Origin: Mrakia gelida
Lineage: Eukaryota > Basidiomycota > Tremellomycetes > Cystofilobasidiales > Mrakiaceae
Direction of reading: 5' to 3'
Assembly: GCA_024345305.1 (NCBI GenBank)
Contig: BRON01000009.1
Coordinates: 1,488,001-1,552,000, forward strand
Length of the DNA stretch: 64,000 bases
Shown: positions 10,004 through 20,069 of the stretch, one piece after another
How positions within the stretch are numbered: position 1 is the first letter of the stretch
How the letters are laid out: each line of letters begins with the position of its first letter
The notes under the pieces: model-generated
What the model was told of the DNA's origin: nothing
Databases searched by the model: none
What the model saw: the letters and a program-made list of their open reading frames with translations, nothing else
Position numbers and translations under genes: made by a program

Positions 10004-11517
10004 CCTCAGCTCGAGTACCTTGCTGCCGACGCTATCGCTCAGGGAGCCGACACCCTCGTCTCTATCGGAGGAATCCAGTCCAGTGAGTACTAGATCCGAG
10101 ACTCGAAGATCTTCGATTGCGAACGAGCTCGCTCATCGCCGCCTCGCCTCTCCCTCCCCTACGACTTCAGATCACACTCGAGCCGTTACCGCCGTCGCCG
10201 TCGCTTGTGGACTCAAGGCCGTTACCGTTCAGGAGCAGTGAGTTTCCCATCTCCTTCTTCCGCTTCGAGCGTCTATGAGCGAGAAATTGACGAGCTCACT
10301 TCCCTTCGGTTTCAGGTGGGTTCCTCTGGACGGATTCGAGGGAACGATCCCCATCTCCGAGACTGAGAAGGTCAGTTCTTTCCTTCAGTTCCTCATCCGT
10401 ACTCCGAGCTGACATTGACTCTTTGTTTACGCCATCAGTCTGTCTACGGATTGGTCGGAAACATCCAGCTCTCGCGACTGATGGGAGGTGACGTTCGTCT
10501 CGTCGACGCTGGTTTCGGAATCGAGCACAAGCCCTCGCTCGCCAACGCCGTTGAGGACGTCAAGTCGAAGGGTGGAAAGGTGAGCTCAGATTTTCTCTCC
10601 TCGACTTGTGGCACAGTCTGCGTCTTCCCTCGTTGCGAGGAAGATGCGACGCGCCTACCCTCACCTTCGAACGAGACGCTTACCTTCTTCCCCTTCCCCT
10701 TCTTCAGCCTTACGCCATTCCCGCCGGAGCCTCCCTTCACCCTCTCGGAGCCTGCGGTCTCCTTCGCTCTTTCCTCGAAATCGAGGCCCAGGAGAAGGAG
10801 CTTGGAGTCTTCTTCGACACCATCGTCGTTTGCTCCGTCACTGGATCTTCGCACGCTGGATTGGTTGTCGGAGCTGCTTTGGAGAAGTTCGAGGGAAAGA
10901 AGGCTAGGAAGGTCATCGGAATCGACGCCAGTGGAAAGGAGGAGGCCACTTGGAAGCAGGTGAGCTCCGCTTTTCGATTTTCGTCTCGAGTCTCGACGCG
11001 TCCCGCTGACCTTCGCTTCCATCTCTTCCTTCTCCAGGTTCACTTCATCGCCTCTTCCACCGCTAAGATGCTCGGACTCCCCCCAATTGAGGACTCTGAG
11101 GTCATCCTCGATGCCCGATTCAACGCTGGTATCTACGGACTCGCCGACGAGCAGACGCTGAAGGCGATCAAGACCGTTCGTTCCTCCCTCCTCTCTCGCT
11201 TCCTGGTCCCATACTTCCTCGACTGACCTGACCCTTGTTAATTTGTACTCGCAGGCTGCTGAGACCGAGGCTTTCATCACCGATCAGGTTTACGAGGGAA
11301 AGAGCATGGCTGGTCTGATCTCTCTCGTCGAGACGAAGGAGATCCCTGCTTCGTCGAACGTTCTCTACATCCACTTGGGAGGTCAGAACGCTTTGAACGC
11401 TCAGGTTAGTACTTCAATTCGTCCTCGAGAGTCTCGTGACCGTCCCCGCTCGAGCTCTGACTGACAATCATCCCACTTTCGTCCGTTCGTTCGCTCTTCC
11501 AGTGCGCGCTCGCTTAG
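9581..11517 (+). CDS. 1-aminocyclopropane-1-carboxylate deaminase (PLP enzyme), ten exons
   Basis: Fold-type II PLP enzyme. The family cleaves ACC to 2-oxobutanoate and ammonia. Exons by eye: 9581-9630, 9745-9877, 10010-10082, 10171-10237, 10316-10370, 10439-10579, 10708-10959, 11038-11175, 11255-11404, 11503-11517. Key segments are [20 protein letters not shown] (the Lys of GGGNK is the expected PLP lysine), [49 protein letters not shown] (phosphate-cradle type) and [14 protein letters not shown] near the C-terminus. The length of about 350 residues fits the family. One intron (after 11175) would use a GTTCGT donor, unlike its neighbours. D-cysteine desulfhydrase is the main alternative; the full set of active-site residues would separate the two. 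Confidence 0.88.
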
Positions 11518-11968
11518 ATCCTCTCTTTCACCTAGACTTACTCGCTTAATTACCTTAATATGTGTGGAATAGATGTGCTTCATTGGTTAACATCGTTTGA
11601 GGAAAAAAAGGGGTCGTTCGTTTGTAAGAAGTCGTAAGGAAAGAAAGAAGAACAAGACGCGTCGTGTACGAGGGAAGGGAGAGATAATCGAAGAGATAAG
11701 AAACGAGAAGATCCCTAGACCCCAGGGTGTCGTCGAAGCTTGGAAGGAGAGGTAGGCATGAGGAGGTTGTCCGGCTGTTCTCGTTCGGGGAGGTAGAGAC
11801 GCATGCTGAGAGCGACGAAGCAAAGCGGGAGACGAGGTTCGAGTCAGTTGCTCGTTCTCAGCTCGACGAAACCCTTGCGACTTCGGAGGGGCGAGGCTTC
11901 ACTGCACTCTTTCCCTCTCCATCTCGAAGCAATGAAAAGCTTCTGTCTTGAGCAACGAGAAGTGAGAC

Positions 11969-14900
11969 TCACAGATCCTTGATGATCCCAACGATCTCGG
12001 AAACGACACGACCGTTCTCTCCCTCGAACTCGTACCGCTTGTTGAGGTTTCCGTCCTTGGATACGATGAGCTTGAAGTTGCTCGGGTTCTTCCTCGACTG
12101 CTTGACTCCGAGGATTGAGGTGATGTGATACGACGCGGTTCGCATGGAGGAGGGGAAGCCGTGGGTCTTGTTTTCCGAAGGCATGACGTGAACGTAGTCT
12201 CCGTCGATGGCCAGGACCCTCTCGTGCCGACCGATGGGAGCCTTCCTCTGAACGGTGTACTTCTACAGAAGGGACGAGAGGAAGAGGAACGGGGAGTCAG
12301 CGATGATCCAATCGAACAAGAGAAGACCGCGACAGGCGTCGACTGACCTTGTACGTCGAGTCGAAAGCAGAAACCATCTTGACCTGATCAGGCTGGTGGA
12401 AGTCCTTAAACACCGAGGCTGCGGAGAGGAAACAAGAGGAGAAGGTCAGCCTTCGGTCTTCGACCAGACGCGACGAAGAAACGAGAAACGAGCTCGACGC
12501 ACCGTTGGGATCCCCACCCTTCTCGTTCCCGCCCTTTAAGCCATGACTGACGGCCCAAGTCCTCTTCACTAAAGCGAGATCGGTGACTCCCATCAGACTC
12601 TCGACGGTTCGGTCCAGAGGAAGGATGAACGAAAGGTCGGCGAGGCAGAGCACCCAGTCCTCCGGTCCGTTTGGGATTCGCTTCTTCCTGCAGACGAGCT
12701 CGAGAACATCGGCGAGGTAGGTCATCGAAGAGCTAAAGGGAATGGAAAGACAAGCGATGAGTAAGTACGAGCCGAGCGGGTCGTCGAGGAGAACGAGATC
12801 GTGAAGAGAGGCTCGAGACTTACACGCTGACCGTCGTCGAGAAGCGGATATCGGCGGTGTTGACGACCTGTTGAAAAGAGCGGGAGAGTGAGAATAAAAG
12901 CAGCTGATGAGTCCGCGTGATCAAGGTTGGAGGAGGGAGAAGAAAGGGAGAACGAGGCGAAGGACTGACGTTGATCTTGAGAAGAACGATAACTCCTCCA
13001 GCTCCGACTCGAACCATGGGACTGAGGTCGGCGTAGCTGTTCGAGACCGATCCACCGAAAGAGCCTTGGAGCGAGCTGCCAGGCGCTGTCGACGGAGGAG
13101 GAGCGAGGGACGAGGCGGACTTGTTGGCGACGGCAGTCGGACGCGTGGGAAGCGGCGTCTTCTGCAGGTTTTGAGCGACTGGTGGGAGGTCGGGAACGAA
13201 AGTCAGCAAAAGGTTGCAAGGGAGAGATGAAAACAGACTGAGCTCACTCTGAGAAGGCGTCGATTCGGTGATGGCGAACTCGAGAAACGAGAATTTGGCG
13301 GCGTTCGCTTCCCTGTCGAGAGCTGAACAAAGAGGCGAAGGGGAACGATCAGTCGAGAACAATGGAGAAAGAGAGTGCAAGAGACGTAGAACGGACCTGG
13401 GAAATCCTCATCAACCTCTCCGTCGTCTTCGACGATCCTCAGACCCCACCCAACCGTGCTCAACCTGATGTCCCTCTCCCTGCCTTCCTCCTCTCGTCCC
13501 TCGTCGAGCTTCGGCTCGCGACCCTCCTCCGAGTACAAGAAGAGACCGTATCCGACGACCTCCTCGACTGTCGAATCCTTCCGTACGGACGTCTTGATGG
13601 GCTTGGTTGGAGTCTTGGAGTGAGGGAAGTAGAGCGAGAGGGAAAGGGAGGGAGCAGTGGGAGGCTGAGCGGACGCGATTCGAGCATAGGTCGAGAAGGG
13701 AGTTGGAGCTTTGGTGTTGTGAGATTGGAAGACGAGAGAGAGAGAGGAGACCGTTGGGAGGAGTGGTGGGGTAGGGATCGTGGAACGAGCGAAGGAGAAG
13801 GAGGGAGTTGAGCGAGGCGGGGGGTGGGTCGAGATCGGACGTCTGTGAGGAAGGACGAGAAACTCGAGGTCAGCTTGCGCTCGGGGGGGTTAGGAGAAGA
13901 CGAGATACCGTTCGAAACTGCTGGTCGTACGCACTTTGAACGGTCCACTCCCTCAGCGACCTCATCCGCTCCTGGTTCGACCAAGCCCGAGCTTCCAACG
14001 ACAACCGCATCTCCTCCTTCCTCATCCACCTGGTCCTCGATGAATCCGTCCTCCCTGAAACCAGCCAGTAGATCCTCTTCCTCCCTTACAATCCCAACCT
14101 CTCCGTCGCTCGCGTCTGCATCGTCTCCTCCGGACATCATCGAGCCCAACGGGAGTCCGTGCACACCTGGAGCTCTCTCCTCTACTCCGAGATCGTCTTC
14201 ATCGTCGTACTCCTCGTCCCCATCATCCAAGAACTCCTCATCCTCGTCCAGATCGCGATCCTCGTCCTCCCCTTCGCCGTCGAGAAGAGAGCCAGACGCG
14301 CCGTTGCTGACGGACGCTGAGACCGAGGTTTCGTCCTCGCCTGGGGATGGATGGTAGATCTCTGGTGTGGAGACGGAGGTGGTAGGCGAGGTGACGGTAG
14401 GTAGAGGTGCTGAGTCGGATCGCCTGCGTCGACCTCCTGTGATGGTCGAGTTCGATCCTCGAGGAGCTGGAGTTCGAGGAGAGCTCGAGTCGCCGAGGGA
14501 GGACTGGCCTTCGATCAGGCTTGGAGAGGCGACGAAAGAGCCTGTTCCTCCTCCTGATGATTGGGACTGGGAGTTGGGAGTCCGAGGAGGTCGAGAAGGT
14601 CGGAAAGGGTTCCGGAAGGAGGTTGGGGAGGTTGGGGAGTAGGGATTGTCGGACGTGGTTGCTTTGGCGGTTGGAGAAGGAGATGGGGATTGAGTGAGCG
14701 GGTTTGCTGAGAGTTGGGAGGAGCTGTTGGGATCCTGCGATGTTGTACGAATCCGAAGCCGACGGCGATGATGAGAAGCCTCTCCAGCCTTGAACGAGAG
14801 GGAAGGAGGAGCTGCTCCTAACGACGACTCGAGAGCTCGAAGACCTCCCACTCCGCCGACGCCAGCCGACGCTGTTGCTGGTAGGATCCTGACCTCTCCT

Positions 14901-15685
14901 TCTCCAGCCGAGTCCTCTCCCTCTCGAGCTGTCATCCCAATACTGGAGCCCTCGCCGGGCGTCCCAGAGGCGTCTGCTCTACGAGCGAGCCTCCTCGTTC
15001 CATCGACTCGCATGCCCATCCCTCCAGTCCTGCCTGGTCCGACGATCGTTTTGGTGTACTTGAGCTGACTTCCTCCAGGCTCGCCGACCTCTGGGACACC
15101 TTGAAGAGCTGCTGGGATGGCTGGACGTGCTGATGGTTGTTTGCGAGAGGAGGTTGAAGAAGCGTTTCGATGGAGTCGAGGTCGTCTCGAAGGGAGGCTA
15201 TCGAAGGTCGATTGAGTGGGAAGAGGAGAGTGAACAGCCTCGAGTTCGGGCCATCTGAATGAATAGACGAAGATATAGATCAGTATACAAAGACCTCGAG
15301 ACCTTGAGACTCCCTCCAATCTCAACCAAAGGCATGAGGGAGACCAAAGAAAGGATGCTGTCCGAGCTCAACCCACTTCCTTCCTTCGCACGTCGCTCCT
15401 TTCTTCCCTCCTCCCCACAAGGAACCAGCTGCTTCTCGACTTGAACTAGAGGTTGTACTCACTTCTCTGAATCCCTCCCTCCACTAGCTCTGACCCAGTC
15501 TCCATCTCCTGCCAAACCCTCCTTGAGATCTATCACTCCAGCTGAGATCGAATCCGTTGAAGCTCGCAGATGGGAGAGTCGAAGGTTGTGAAGAACGTAG
15601 CTGAAACGCGAACAACGAGAGTCAGCTCTGAGAGGAGGGACATAGAAAGTTGTGGAGCTCACGAGACATCTGAAATGAGAGCCAT
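11969..15685 (-). CDS. SIN1: SIN1/AVO1, TORC2 subunit (CRIM and SIN1-type PH domains)
   Basis: The first exon MALISDVS starts at 15685. It splices to YVLHNLRLSHLRASTDSIS, the conserved N-terminal SIN1 motif. A very long exon (about 13860-15250) encodes a Ser/Pro-rich and then acidic disordered region (DEDEEFLDDGDEEYDDED). The CRIM-type segment RLSTVGWGLRIVEDDGEVDE lies at about 13400-13470, followed by DREANAAKFSFLEF. The C-terminal PH domain reads IGRHERVLAIDGDYVHVMP, then TASYHITSILGVKQSRKNPS, ending GIIKDL. In the family, CRIM presents AGC-kinase substrates to TOR complex 2 and the PH domain binds membrane lipid. The stop codon (11969-11971) overlaps a GTGAGT, so a small further exon is not excluded. 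Roughly seven or more introns. Confidence 0.87.
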
Positions 15686-15930
15686 CAAAGGCGAGTCGGG
15701 CGTTGGAGAGCAAGGGGAAGGGAGCAAGAGCAGAGGGTCGAACTCGTCGAGCTCGGAGGGCTTCCCGAGCGTTGTCCTTCGCGACGAGATTCCAGGTTTC
15801 TTGCGCGAAATCGCTGCCGGAACCGAAGAGAGAAGTGTTGGAATCATGGGTTGTCCACTCCTGGGTCAGGAAGTCTAGAACTATCTGTCATCCCTCGCTG
15901 AAGAACGCGTCGCGTCCCCTCCTCCGTCGC

Positions 15931-17797
15931 TCAGCCCTTCAGCTCCCTTCCCTTCGCCTTCGAACTAGCTCCAACATCTTCGAGCCAACTCTCCACATTC
16001 TCGACTGTCTCCTTCCACCAGATATCGAGCGTCTCGTCCGTCGAGTAGGCCATGTGTGGAGTCAACCTGAAAGAGCGCGACGGAACGAGAGGGAATCAAG
16101 GGCGAAGTCAGCGTGGCAGCAGATGGGAAGTGGCGTCGTAGAGATCTGAAGAAGGATTGCGTTGATAGAGTAGAGGAGGAGGTGACAAGAGGGATACTCA
16201 CGTAACGTTGTCCAGTCCTTCGAACGGGTTGCGCTCGACGAACGGTTCGGTCTCGAAGACGTCGAGAGCAGCTCCCTGAAAAACGAGGAAGGAACGAAAG
16301 CAGACAGGGAACGATCAGCAAGAGGTCTCTGTTGATCGCTCAGCTCAACAATAGGGAAAGAAAACGAAGGCGCTCACCCTGATCTTCTTCTTCTTCAACG
16401 CGTCGACCAAAGCCTCCTCGTCAATCAATCCTCCTCGACTCGTGTTGACCAAGAAGGCACTCGGCCTCAAGAACGAGAGCTCCTTCTTTCCAATGATGTG
16501 GCGGGTAGATGGCGAGTAGACAAGCTGGAGGGTAAGGATATCGGCGGAGGAAAGGAGGTGTTCGAGGGACGACGCGAGGGCTGAACAAAAGGACGAACGA
16601 GTAATAAGACGACGATCAGGAAGCTGTTCCCGAGCAGACTTCGCAAAGAGGACACCGCAACAGCGGCTACACTCACTGATATCACCTCCGAAAGGAGCGA
16701 TCCTCTCAGGCGTGAGGTTGGGCGACCAAACGAGAACCTTGAATCCGAACGCTCGCGCGACGGGCAGCAGCGCCTGTCCCAGTCTACCGAACCCAAGGAT
16801 ACTGAGAGTTTTACCTCTGGATGGAGTGAAAGTACAAGAAGTCAGCCAGTGCGGCCTCCGAAGGGTCTGCAGTCTCAGCGTCGTCGCGAACTCACCTCAG
16901 CCCAGGGTTCGTCCCTTGCTGCCAAACCTTCCCATCTCTTCCAGCTCCCTCGCGAATCCACCTCGAGTCCGACACCACATTCTTAGTCGCAGCGAGTATC
17001 AGACTCCAGCAGTGCTCGTTCGTAGCGTCTCCCGTCCTCCCCTCAGAAGCTTGAGGAGTTCCGTTCGTTCCGAGGACGAGGATGGATTGGGAGGAGGTCG
17101 TGGGAAGGGAGATGGTTCGGTTGTGAAGACCTGTTGTGGTGATGAGTTTGAGGTTTGGGAGTTGAGAGAGGAGGGAAGGTGGGAAGGGTGTTCGTTCTCG
17201 CATAGTGGAGATGATGGTGACTTTGGGAGAAGGCGAAAGGCGAAAGGGCGCAAAGGGACGGGAGTGAAGGTGAGCTCGGAGTTCGGAGGACTGGGGAGGA
17301 AGGACCGAGCCAACGCTGCTATGTCTCTCGAGATGAGACGCTCAGGCACCGCCATATAGCATCCCCTCTGCCCTCCTGCGGCATCGTACTCCAAACAGTC
17401 GGACATCTCGACTTGCGGCGAAAGGAAAGCGGCTCGGAGATGAACGGAGGACTCACAAGGCTTCAGCCGTTCTACGAGCTTCGCCTCGTCGTGAAGAGTA
17501 TCTTTGAACACGGTAAGCTCGACTCCAGCTTCCTTGATCTTCGTCCAGTCTCCCAGTGAAAGAGTGAGTCTGTAGCAGAAGGGGGAAGGAAGGGAGGAGA
17601 CGAGTCAGTCGTTGAGCTTCGTTCGTCCCTCCTCTCCCGCTTGCCTCCCTCGTTCTGTCCTCGCCCTCTCGTTCAACTCACCCGGCGTAGTCATCTAGAA
17701 TAGCGAGTTTGATAGGCTGAGCTGAGGATGAAGACATCCTGGTACCGAAGTTGATCTTGTTGATGGACGTTCGAAGGGAAGGGCGGAGAAAGCTCAT
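15931..17797 (-). CDS. D-isomer-specific 2-hydroxyacid dehydrogenase
   Basis: NAD(P)-dependent oxidoreductase of the 2-hydroxyacid family. The substrate cannot be told from sequence. The N-terminal catalytic part begins IKLAILDDYAG. The Rossmann motif reads LSILGFGRLGQALLPVARAF. The downstream catalytic landmarks are FLVNTSRGGLIDEEALVDAL (Arg), then AALDVFETEPF (Glu) and VTLTPHMAYST (His). The start at 17797 (MSFLRPSLRTSINKINFG) gives a basic, possibly mitochondrial leader; a second Met at 17737 (MSSSSAQPIKLAIL) would give a cytosolic form. The C-terminus is KAKGRELKG. The start lies only about 90 bp from the right arm of the inverted duplication, so its promoter may include duplicated ACC deaminase sequence. 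Confidence 0.88.
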
Positions 17798-18015
17798 GAG
17801 CGTGAGAGGGGAGGAGAAGGGGAGCTCGACCTTCCTTCGGTCGACTTGACTACCTCCCTCCCAGCCCTTCCTCTTGCGGGAGCTCAAAAGAAGAGAGCAA
17901 AGCGGGGGAGGAAGCCGAAGGTGAGCTCGTCGTTTTTTGCCCTCGAGACTCTGCATTCTCGCCAAGACCATCCCCTCTCCCCTTCTCTTCACCAGTGGAT
18001 GGAAGATACGCTCAC

Positions 18016-18148
18016 CTTTCGGACCTTGTTTCCTCCACCAGCGAGAGGAGAGTTGCAGTCCTCCCTCTTAGCCCAGATCTGAGCTCCTCCCAATCGCTTG
18101 GTGAGTCGGTCGAGTCGCTGGATGTGGGTAGGGTAAGGGAAGGTAAGG
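18016..18148 (-). pseudogene. ACC deaminase exon 2 fragment
   Basis: An apparently identical copy of exon 2 of the gene at 9581-11517, in opposite orientation and isolated from the other nine exons. It encodes the conserved [17 protein letters not shown] segment that includes the PLP lysine. It keeps its donor (GTGAGCG) and its acceptor (CTCAG) but has no start codon exon, so it cannot make the enzyme. It reads in the same direction as the dehydrogenase gene just downstream. Confidence 0.88.
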
Positions 18149-18483
18149 CTGAGAGATACCAGACGAAGAAGAGAGTGCGAGAAGAGGAGTCAACTCATTC
18201 AGTTTGAGAGAGAGGGGACCGAGGTAAGATGGTAGGTGATCTCATCTGTCTGTCGAATCTACGCTGTTTCGTTAAATTGTCAGAGGATGTGAAGAACGAC
18301 GTCGCCGACTCGTTGGCGCGACGCGTCTCGAGAGGTCGCATCGGTCGACTTGACTCCCCTACTCCCTCTTCTCCTTCTCACGGAAGCTCCAAAATATCTC
18401 AGAGCGGTCTGGTGCTATCTCCTTGCGTTCCTTGAGGGGCGAGAGACGAACAAAAAAGACTCGAGCAAAAGAGAACAAAAGAT

Positions 18484-18554
18484 ATAGGTAAGGGGAATTG
18501 AACCCCTGCCTCACGCATGGCAAGCGCGAATGATAGCCACTTCACCATACCTAT
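18484..18554 (-). tRNA. tRNA-Gly(GCC), right copy
   Basis: Identical over all 71 nt to the plus-strand tRNA at 8877-8947. The acceptor, D, anticodon (GCC) and T arms are all preserved, so it is presumably functional. The sequence following its 3' end (T-rich, about 18483-18440 read on the minus strand) differs from the left copy but keeps T runs that could terminate Pol III. Confidence 0.93.
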
Positions 18555-18566
18555 CTCGATGACAAC

Positions 18567-20069
18567 GAATCGGTTTTGAACACTAGAACCTCGGGTTGGT
18601 AGACTTGACTTGTCCAACTTTCCGTCGTCGCTTCGTGCCAGAGTCTCTCTCCTCGTCGTCTGCTGGACCGAACCGTCTTTCTACCATCTCTCGTGCTCAA
18701 ATGAAGCGTGCGAAGGAGCGAGCGCGGCCTAGCATCGCGTCGTCGAGTTGAGGGTAGAGAGCGCGTCGAGGGAATCCCTTCTCTGTCTTTTTTGCTGAGC
18801 TCGAGTTCCAGCCCTCGTCAGTCGGAGGTCAAAATAACGTCAGTTGGAGTTCCAAGCACAAGCTGGAAGAAGATAGCAGGGTTGAAGCAGGGAGTCGGCC
18901 AGCCAGAGAGACGCGTCGCGACGATCTTCTCCCTTCCCACGGTCCTCCTACGTTCACTCTGAGCCTGACGAGAGAGATTAACTCAAACAGAAGCTTGTTC
19001 TCATTTGGTCATCAGTCGAAGCTATGGGGCGAGGAGAAGAAGGGAGAAAGAGCAGTAGTTCGACGCGTCGCTCGCGGTTTTTCGTCTTCGCCATCGTCCT
19101 TCTTCGCCTTCTTCCCGATCCAAGGCGGAAGAAGCTCTCGAGAGTTTTTCGTATGACGAGGAAAAAGACACTCGAATCAACGAGAAGACGCAAGATGGAC
19201 GAGAAAGAGCGGAGGAGCGAGCTCGACCCGTCCGGGTTTCGCTTGGGTTGTCGGTTCTGATTCTCCGTCTCGTCGCTTTTCTTCGCGAATCTAGTAGTAG
19301 TACATCTCCTGATCGAGCATCGATGTCAGATGGGAAATATCCTCTGAGAGACACCTGACGGAAGCGAATGAAGTCGCGTCGAAAAAAGTATGGCGCGTTC
19401 AGCTTCGACGTTCCACACTCCAGCTCCAGCTCTTCTTCACTTGTTTGCGTCTGTGATGAGCCACGCCGGAGTTGGGGAAAGAGTCCTTCTGCTCCGAGCT
19501 GGATGCAAGGAAGCAAAACTTTGAGCGACTGACCCTCCAAGAGAGCGAGAAATCGGACTCACCGACGAGCGACGGCAAACACGCCGACATCAAAGCAATC
19601 TCGCCTCATCGTCGTCGCGGTGCTTGCCTCCTCCCAGCTCTCGTTCGTCGTTTTCTCGGAAAAGCATCCCTCCTCGCCTCATCTCGTCGCTTTCAACAGC
19701 TCATCAGCCCAGGAAATCCAGGGATCTCACACTTGATCTCTCGCTTTTGACGCGCCTCTCGACCCAACCCAACCCATCTCTCTTCCCTTTTTCCTTGAGG
19801 GAATCGATAGATAGAGTTCTGCCTTCCAAGCATTCGCGCCGCTTATTGCTTCCATGCGACGTCTATGTAGAGTGAACATAAAAAGCCTCGGGTCTTCGAG
19901 GAAAGGAAAACGAGAGAGCCCCCTGCTTCCGCTTCGGAGGAGGAGGGAGGAGGGAAGTCAGCAGAGCTCAAGCGACGATCACGACCTCGACTTTCCCTCC
20001 CTCTCAACTTCGACCCTCCCTTCCCTTCCCATCCCTTCCTCTTTCCTCGTTCGTTACTATACGTTCGAG
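18567..20069. other. Long region without a supported gene
   Basis: About 1.5 kb between the inverted-duplication arm and the next coding start. Open frames such as minus 19022-19540 and plus 19624-19875 have no domain-like sequence and no consistent splice sites. The last 200 bp are the likely promoter and 5' UTR of the 20070 gene. I see no tRNA or transposon remnant. Confidence 0.5.

Larger units (their letters stand above)
17890..18566. repeat. Right arm of inverted duplication
   Basis: 677 bp, reverse complement of 8865-9199 joined to 9662-10003. It carries a second tRNA-Gly and a fragment of ACC deaminase intron 1, exon 2 and intron 2. The inner end (17890) stops 6 bp short of where the ACC deaminase intron-2 acceptor would be. 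The outer end stops 12 bp before the tRNA 5' end. The junction replacing the missing 462 bp lies at 18231/18232 and shares only one ambiguous base, so no long direct repeat explains the gap. Confidence 0.92.

Noticed and set aside
13824..14642. Long plus-strand open frames (177 and 91 residues)
   Set aside because: They are antisense shadows of the long low-complexity exon of SIN1, whose flanking exons have clear family motifs.
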